28,567 nucleotides of DNA from Haplosporangium gracile (lineage: Eukaryota; Mortierellomycota; Mortierellomycetes; Mortierellales; Mortierellaceae). The notes under the pieces were generated by a model. It saw nothing but the letters and a program-made list of their open reading frames with translations. It was not told where the DNA came from and did not search any database. The position numbers were made by a program, and so were the translations under genes. Positions within the stretch are counted from its first letter, which is position 1. Each line of letters begins with the position of its first letter. Positions 24,181 through 28,567 of the stretch are shown one piece after another. The stretch is taken from the NCBI GenBank assembly GCA_015499985.1, contig JAAAUF010000146.1, forward strand, positions 29,513 to 58,079, read 5' to 3'.

Positions 24181-24750
24181 TCTATCTGACTTAATGAAGA
24201 GGTTGATCGTGGCTCTGCCACGAGCATTCTCCTCGAAGTGATTAAATGGGAAGGGGATTGACTACGGCGCTGCCGTAGTCAGTCGCTTTTCGTTTACTTA
24301 CAAAAACGTTAGAATTACAGTAGAGTAGAGTCTGCACTGTTAAAATAAAAGGGGGGAGCTTGACTATCTCCAATGCTGCACGAAAAATAATGCTCTATTG
24401 TCATGGCCAAAGAATCGACACTGTCTTTTGTGCTCTCATTATCGAAAAAAATATAAAAAAAATAGTCGCGGCGTTTTCTAATAATGATTCTCCTCAAAGC
24501 AAGTTAATGGGAAGGCAATTGACTATGGCAACGCCGTAGCCGGTCTGGTCTGTTTTCTCCCACCTTCGGAAAGTTAGACATTGACAGTGGACCTATTCCC
24601 TATTAGATAAGAAAAAGAGGGGAAATTCCTCATTGCCTAAGTTACGGTTCAAAATCTCTCCATTACCATTCATGGCGAGCCAGATTCTTTTACTAACAAA
24701 AAAATCCCAATAGTCGCGGCTGTGCCGTGGTACGCCCCCCCCCCCCCCAG
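24181..24750. repeat. Cluster of GGC-NNN-GCC hairpin repeats
   Basis: Four related palindromes lie within about 530 bp: 24207-24223 (7-bp stem, TCT loop), 24259-24281 (10-bp perfect stem, GCT loop), 24521-24541 (imperfect, AAC loop), and 24715-24729 (TGT loop). Each has the core GGC-NNN-GCC. A half copy, AATAGTCGCGGC, at 24461-24472 equals 24709-24720. Copies at 24226 and 24485 also share flanking sequence (ATTCTCCTC, then AATGGGAAGG, then ATTGACTA before the hairpin), so larger repeat units of about 60 bp underlie them. A C14 run follows at 24735-24748. I do not recognise the family. Confidence 0.7.
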
Positions 24751-25017
24751 TGCATATTTATTTTGTCAGAGTTCTGCCATGTTTTCGCTTCCATCTCTTT
24801 CTTCAATCACCCCATTTATTTTGCTCCTGCTTTGTCGAAATATAACTGGCATTTATTCATGTGGTATCTGCTTTCCAATCTTTTCACTCTGTATATCGGC
24901 TAAGAGAAGTATCAGGCATTTTCTCAAGTATAATAACGACGGCATGTCACCCTATTTATTTTTATTGTTCTTCTCCATCCTCATCCCTTCGTTCTTTCTT
25001 CGGCTTCCCTTTCAAAA

Positions 25018-25140
25018 AATGAAACTCATCACCATCCTTTGCAGTTCTTGCGACCGCCGTCCCTGTCGGCAGTCTCGGCCCAGACCGGCACTTATACCAA
25101 CTTTACGAACTGCGTCGACGGACTTACTTGGATAGTTGTT
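25018..25140 (+). pseudogene. Possible relic of a secreted-protein start
   Basis: An ATG at 25019 opens MKLITIL, then neighbouring frames read AVLATAVPVG and LSAVSAQTGTYTNFTNCVDG. Taken together they look like a signal peptide followed by a mature start with a cysteine, but they are not in one frame. No further coding sequence follows. It may be a decayed fragment or chance. Confidence 0.2.
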
Positions 25141-25999
25141 ACCAACGCAAAGTTGTCCCCTCTGGACAAAAAAATACATTCTGCGTCATGTTCATGTTCA
25201 ACACTCGCCAGAATCTTGTACGATGATAATAAATCAACAAAATAAGATAACAGACGTTTGCAATCCAGTTCCAAAACAGCAGTCAAATGTGCATGAGTCT
25301 AACGCTCCTCGTCACCAAATGAGTTGAAGTACCATTGTGGGCGCGGGGAAGAAACGAACTGAAAAATGGCATTGCTGATTCGATGCTTCATCGCACCAAA
25401 GAAACAAAGATGGAGAAAAAAGAGGGAGCCTACATCAAAAATAAACAAAGTAACAAACAAAGCACTTGATGGGAAAAAAAAATCATCAAAAAGCGAACAC
25501 AACTATCCGAATGAATAACTTGCCATCCACTCCTCGTTAAAAAATACTCTTGAGCAGTAAAGCAAATAAAGGGTGAAGATGAGGGGGTCACAACAGCCTA
25601 ACCGATAGAGTTTGCCCTCGACTTGAGGTTGAGGATGAAAGGAGGGTGGAGAATTAAAAAAAAAAAAAAAAACTAACAACCCACGTTTTCTTACCGGGAC
25701 AGTCAAGTGAAATTCTTACGCTCTCTGCAAGAGTATGCTTCTGGCTGAAAGTCACTACCAAAGAAGCACTTTTAAAATCTTCAGTCTCACAGTCCGTTTG
25801 CTTCTCCATGAATTCAGGCGTTCTTTACGTAAGTTACGTATGGAAGGAGGACCCTCCAATTCCGAACCCTACAACCGCACGTCCATCGTGATTACGGAAA
25901 ATATTGCCGCAAGGCATTTGAATAGTTAGCTACTGCCATGAGAAAGAACAAATCAATGCGATTGGGAGATGACTGTTGAGATAAAAAAAAATTACAACT

Positions 26000-26005
26000 T
26001 TTATT
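26000..26005 (-). terminator. Poly(A) signal for the DUF3712 gene
   Basis: The minus strand has AATAAA here, about 135 bases past the stop codon at 26141-26139, within AT-rich sequence. It is the best-placed candidate signal. Confidence 0.45.
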
Positions 26006-26138
26006 TGTTGGCCTTGAACTTAATTGTTTCAAAAGCTGGTATCAAAAAGAGCGTGAAGGTTGAATGAGATGATAAAGTAACAGAACATCATACAAAAGCG
26101 CTGAACGAGGGATGAGAGAGAGAGAGAAAAAACAATGT

Positions 26139-28567
26139 TTAAGCCGCCGGTGCGGCCTCGGGTGGAGAAGGCACGACGGGTGAAGGAGAAACAACTGGCG
26201 GGGGAGAAACAACTGGCGGGGGGGTAACAACTGGCGAAGAAGATGGGCTCGGGTTGAGGGTAGGGCTTGGGACAACGACTGGAGGCGATGAAGGCAAGGT
26301 CGTAGGCGAAGGAAGAACAGTCTCAGTTGGTAAGGGAGTAGGCGGGAAAGTGGTAGGCGTAGTCGTATTCGTATTCGTAATGTTGAACTGATTGTAGAAC
26401 CAGTCCTTGATCATAGGGAAGTCGGGACCAGTTTTGAGGGTCAAAAGGCCAGGGTAGAAGTTTCCGAGATTACCACTGCTGAAGTCTGGGAACACCAGAT
26501 TGGATAGACCGGCGACGGAGACCTTGGGAGTCCAGTTGACCTTCATATTTGTAAAGGTTCCAGATGCCGCGGAGTCGATTAGATCTGTCATGCGCGCCAC
26601 GATATTGGCGGCGCCGTAATTGGTCTTTCTGAGTTTCATCTTGAAGGTAAGAGGTACTGACTGGTTGCCCTTGACACTGTAGACGAGGTCATCCGTAAAC
26701 TGGAAGACACCGAACTCAATGCCCTTGAGCGACTGAACTTGAACGTAAGACGTCTCTAGAGCACTGAGACTGTCTTTGTCAGTAGCAACCCCTACGATCT
26801 TGATGTCAGAAACGAAGGGGTTGTAGAATACGGTCGACATCTCAATCACGCCATCGTTCGCAGTCGTTGGCAGTATCTTGACAGTCCAGACGTCAGCGTA
26901 AGGAGGCATGTTGGCCACAACGAGCTGCATAGGAAGGAGGACACTTGACCGGAGCGCCGCCAGTCCAGCGTTCAAGGCGGGGTTGGAGGTAGACTTGGAA
27001 TCCGCCCACATATTCAAGGTAACGTCTCGATTCTGAATATCAAGCCCAAACTTGCTTGCACTTTCATGGTGGGTGTCCGTTTGAACAACAGACACGAGAA
27101 GGTTGTCTCCAGGAACAAGACGAAGGCCTGGGACCTTAGCAGTTCCGATTTCGGCCTCTGGGCCAAAGCCTTCTTCTCCTGCAATCAGAGTCAGGTCGCC
27201 AATGTTGAGAGTCAGCTGACTGGGGTTATAAATATTGATTGTGCTGGTGATAGCGACTGATCCGGTCATCCAATCCGAGAAGAAATCAATGAGGGCCTTG
27301 AATTTGATGTTGTTGAGTCCCTGGAGACCGTCCAAAGAGCTCTTGACGTCGATAGGGATACCTTTGACATCGATCATGCCGAGAGCGCCAAGGTCCAACA
27401 CTGAATCAGCAGTACCGCGCAGTCCGAGCTCATACTTGGTGGCCAAGTTCAAGTCACTAATAAATTCCGTGTAGATGTCGTGGGAGCCGTCAGCGATGAC
27501 CAGAGGAGCAGCCGTAGTGACGGTCGAGACCTTGGAGCCTGCAGGCACGGCAGGAGCGTATTCGGTCTTGAGGGTACCTACGATACGACCCTTCTTGTCC
27601 AAAATCTGGATGTTCTGGGAAAGCTGCGCGATGGGCGCACCGTTGGCGAAGGGGAGCTTGGTGTCGGCAGTGATGCTCGAGATGGAAGTGGGAGCCCACA
27701 CACAAGTAGCGCAGGCAAAGTCCATCTCCATCGAGTTGATGGCGACTGACGAAATTGGTGGTTCCTGCAGAGGAGGCAGAGCCGTGTTCAGCAAAAGACT
27801 CTTGATCGCAGTGTCTAACCACGAGACGCCGGGAGCGGCGACACCCTTGGCCTCGAGGGGAGTAGCAACACCAGTCAAGGCGTTGTGGAAAATGCCCTCG
27901 AGGTAAGGTTTCTTGTCGGTGCCGTCGGCAGCAATGGTAGCGTTCAAGGCAAAGCTCGAGCTGCTGTGGGGGACCAAGGCCATGTTGTAGGCAAATGCGG
28001 GTCCAAGGACGTGGCCGGCAAACTGGGTGTCGAACTGCGAGACAGGGATTGTCATACCGATGGTCGAGGGGTTGTTCAAAGTAGCGCTGATAACCATGTG
28101 AAGACCCGCAGCATCGATCGAGTTGATGACATAGTTCAGCAGCTGCAGACCTGGCAGCTTGTTGAATCCATCGAGAGTAACAGTTTTGGTCATCGACACG
28201 CCAGGGAGAGAGGCACCCATGGCGTTGACAACAATCCCCGTGGTCGAGATGGTCCACTCGAACTTCTCGTTGCTCAAAGCAAAGCTAGTGAAATCGGCAA
28301 AGGCAGCGCCGTCCGAGATGGCGAAGGGGACATTCTTCAGATCCAAGGCGGCACCTTGGTTGGCAATGGCCTTGACTGTAGGCATCGCCATGTTTCCAAG
28401 TGCCTTGCCGTTGAACGAAACAGTGAGAGGGTTGGGGAACACAATCTCGGCATCCAAAGGACCAGTCTTGGTGATGGCTCCGACAATGTCAGTAGAGAAG
28501 CTAGTCTCGGTAGGAGCGTTGAGAGTAATAGCATCAAAGGCAAGAGCAGAGCCATTGACAAGGATCT
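26139..28567 (-). CDS. DUF3712 protein with Pro-rich tail (partial)
   Basis: One uninterrupted minus-strand frame of 808 codons runs from the right window edge to the TAA at 26141-26139; the N-terminus lies outside. The first visible part is typical of DUF3712 (VGAITKTGPLDAEIVFPNPL, then FNGKALGNMAMP). Similar beta-rich modules follow (LNNPSTIGMTIP, INIYNPSQLTLNIGDLTLIA, and a third near TVFYNPFVSDIKIVG), so two or three LEA/DUF3712-like repeats are likely. The last 60-70 residues are Pro/Ser/Val-rich with repeats of PPPVVSP. Fungal DUF3712 proteins normally have an N-terminal transmembrane anchor followed by a lumenal or external part; yeast Tag1, a vacuolar membrane protein involved in ending autophagy, is, as I recall, of this type. 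The anchor is not visible here. The exact function is not known to me. No introns occur in the visible part. Confidence 0.8.
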   Translation of the reverse strand, partial: ILVNGSALAFDAITLNAPTETSFSTDIVGAITKTGPLDAEIVFPNPLTVSFNGKALGNMAMPTVKAIANQGAALDLKNVPFAISDGAAFADFTSFALSNEKFEWTISTTGIVVNAMGASLPGVSMTKTVTLDGFNKLPGLQLLNYVINSIDAAGLHMVISATLNNPSTIGMTIPVSQFDTQFAGHVLGPAFAYNMALVPHSSSSFALNATIAADGTDKKPYLEGIFHNALTGVATPLEAKGVAAPGVSWLDTAIKSLLLNTALPPLQEPPISSVAINSMEMDFACATCVWAPTSISSITADTKLPFANGAPIAQLSQNIQILDKKGRIVGTLKTEYAPAVPAGSKVSTVTTAAPLVIADGSHDIYTEFISDLNLATKYELGLRGTADSVLDLGALGMIDVKGIPIDVKSSLDGLQGLNNIKFKALIDFFSDWMTGSVAITSTINIYNPSQLTLNIGDLTLIAGEEGFGPEAEIGTAKVPGLRLVPGDNLLVSVVQTDTHHESASKFGLDIQNRDVTLNMWADSKSTSNPALNAGLAALRSSVLLPMQLVVANMPPYADVWTVKILPTTANDGVIEMSTVFYNPFVSDIKIVGVATDKDSLSALETSYVQVQSLKGIEFGVFQFTDDLVYSVKGNQSVPLTFKMKLRKTNYGAANIVARMTDLIDSAASGTFTNMKVNWTPKVSVAGLSNLVFPDFSSGNLGNFYPGLLTLKTGPDFPMIKDWFYNQFNITNTNTTTPTTFPPTPLPTETVLPSPTTLPSSPPVVVPSPTLNPSPSSSPVVTPPPVVSPPPVVSPSPVVPSPPEAAPAA
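26181..26234 (-). repeat. 18-bp repeats encoding the PPPVVSP tail
   Basis: On the plus strand the unit ggagaaacaactggcggg recurs in about three copies from 26181 to 26234, the last diverged. It encodes the repeated Pro/Val/Ser motif at the end of the DUF3712 protein. Confidence 0.75.

Larger units (their letters stand above)
24751..26138. other. Gene-poor region left of the DUF3712 gene
   Basis: No intact gene is supported. Open frames are short; the one ending at 25135 is Phe/Ser/Leu-rich in CT-rich DNA. A possible relic of a secreted-protein start lies at 25018-25140. An A18 run lies at about 25653-25671. The right end should hold the 3' UTR of the minus-strand DUF3712 gene. Confidence 0.5.

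Noticed and set aside
24722..25135. 137-codon plus-strand frame beginning at a C run
   Set aside because: Low-complexity Phe/Leu/Ser sequence in CT-rich DNA with no domain; only its last part, near 25018, might be a relic and is listed separately at low confidence.
27490..28257. 255-codon minus-strand frame inside the DUF3712 gene
   Set aside because: It is a Cys/Arg/His-rich shadow in a shifted frame; the DUF3712 frame is longer and has family motifs.

Overview
The window is nuclear DNA of a filamentous fungus. Its genes have several short introns (roughly 50-200 bp) with GTAAGT/GTATGT-type donors and YAG acceptors, Ser/Thr/Gln-rich low-complexity tails, and fungal-type transposon relics. 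The gene content and style fit Mucoromycota, most likely a Mortierella-like fungus; that placement is inference, because no rRNA or other marker is present.

Layout. 1-1811: simple-repeat DNA, then a stretch that looks coding but cannot be read in one frame. 1812-4823 (+): an eight-helix membrane protein resembling the fungal UPF0658 Golgi family. 5265-8212 (+): a DUF4209/ERMARD-like protein with two R-x4-H (HEPN RNase-type) motifs. 9199-13696 (+): a ten-exon class II histone deacetylase of the Hda1/Clr3 type with an Arb2 domain and a Gln/His-rich tail. 13886-17545 (-): a four-exon DEAH-box spliceosomal helicase (Prp2/DHX16), convergent with the deacetylase. 18150-21432: a transposon graveyard with a minus-strand piggyBac-like transposase relic, a plus-strand Helitron/PIF1 helicase relic ending in a recognisable Helitron 3' terminus, and a 475-bp TA-flanked inverted-repeat element (MITE) inside the helicase. 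21433-26138: gene-poor AT-rich DNA with short coding-like relics and a cluster of GGC-NNN-GCC hairpin repeats. 26139-28567 (-): a DUF3712 protein with a proline-rich tail; its N-terminus lies beyond the window.

The genes do not form an operon or a pathway. They are ordinary eukaryotic single genes, several tied to RNA or chromatin (HEPN-type predicted RNase, histone deacetylase, splicing helicase). The points of most interest are the double HEPN-motif protein, the nested MITE-in-Helitron structure that can be undone on paper by removing one TA copy plus the element, the hairpin repeat cluster, and the frame-broken N-terminal region of the first gene. I found no prokaryote-type defence system, CRISPR array, rRNA or tRNA.
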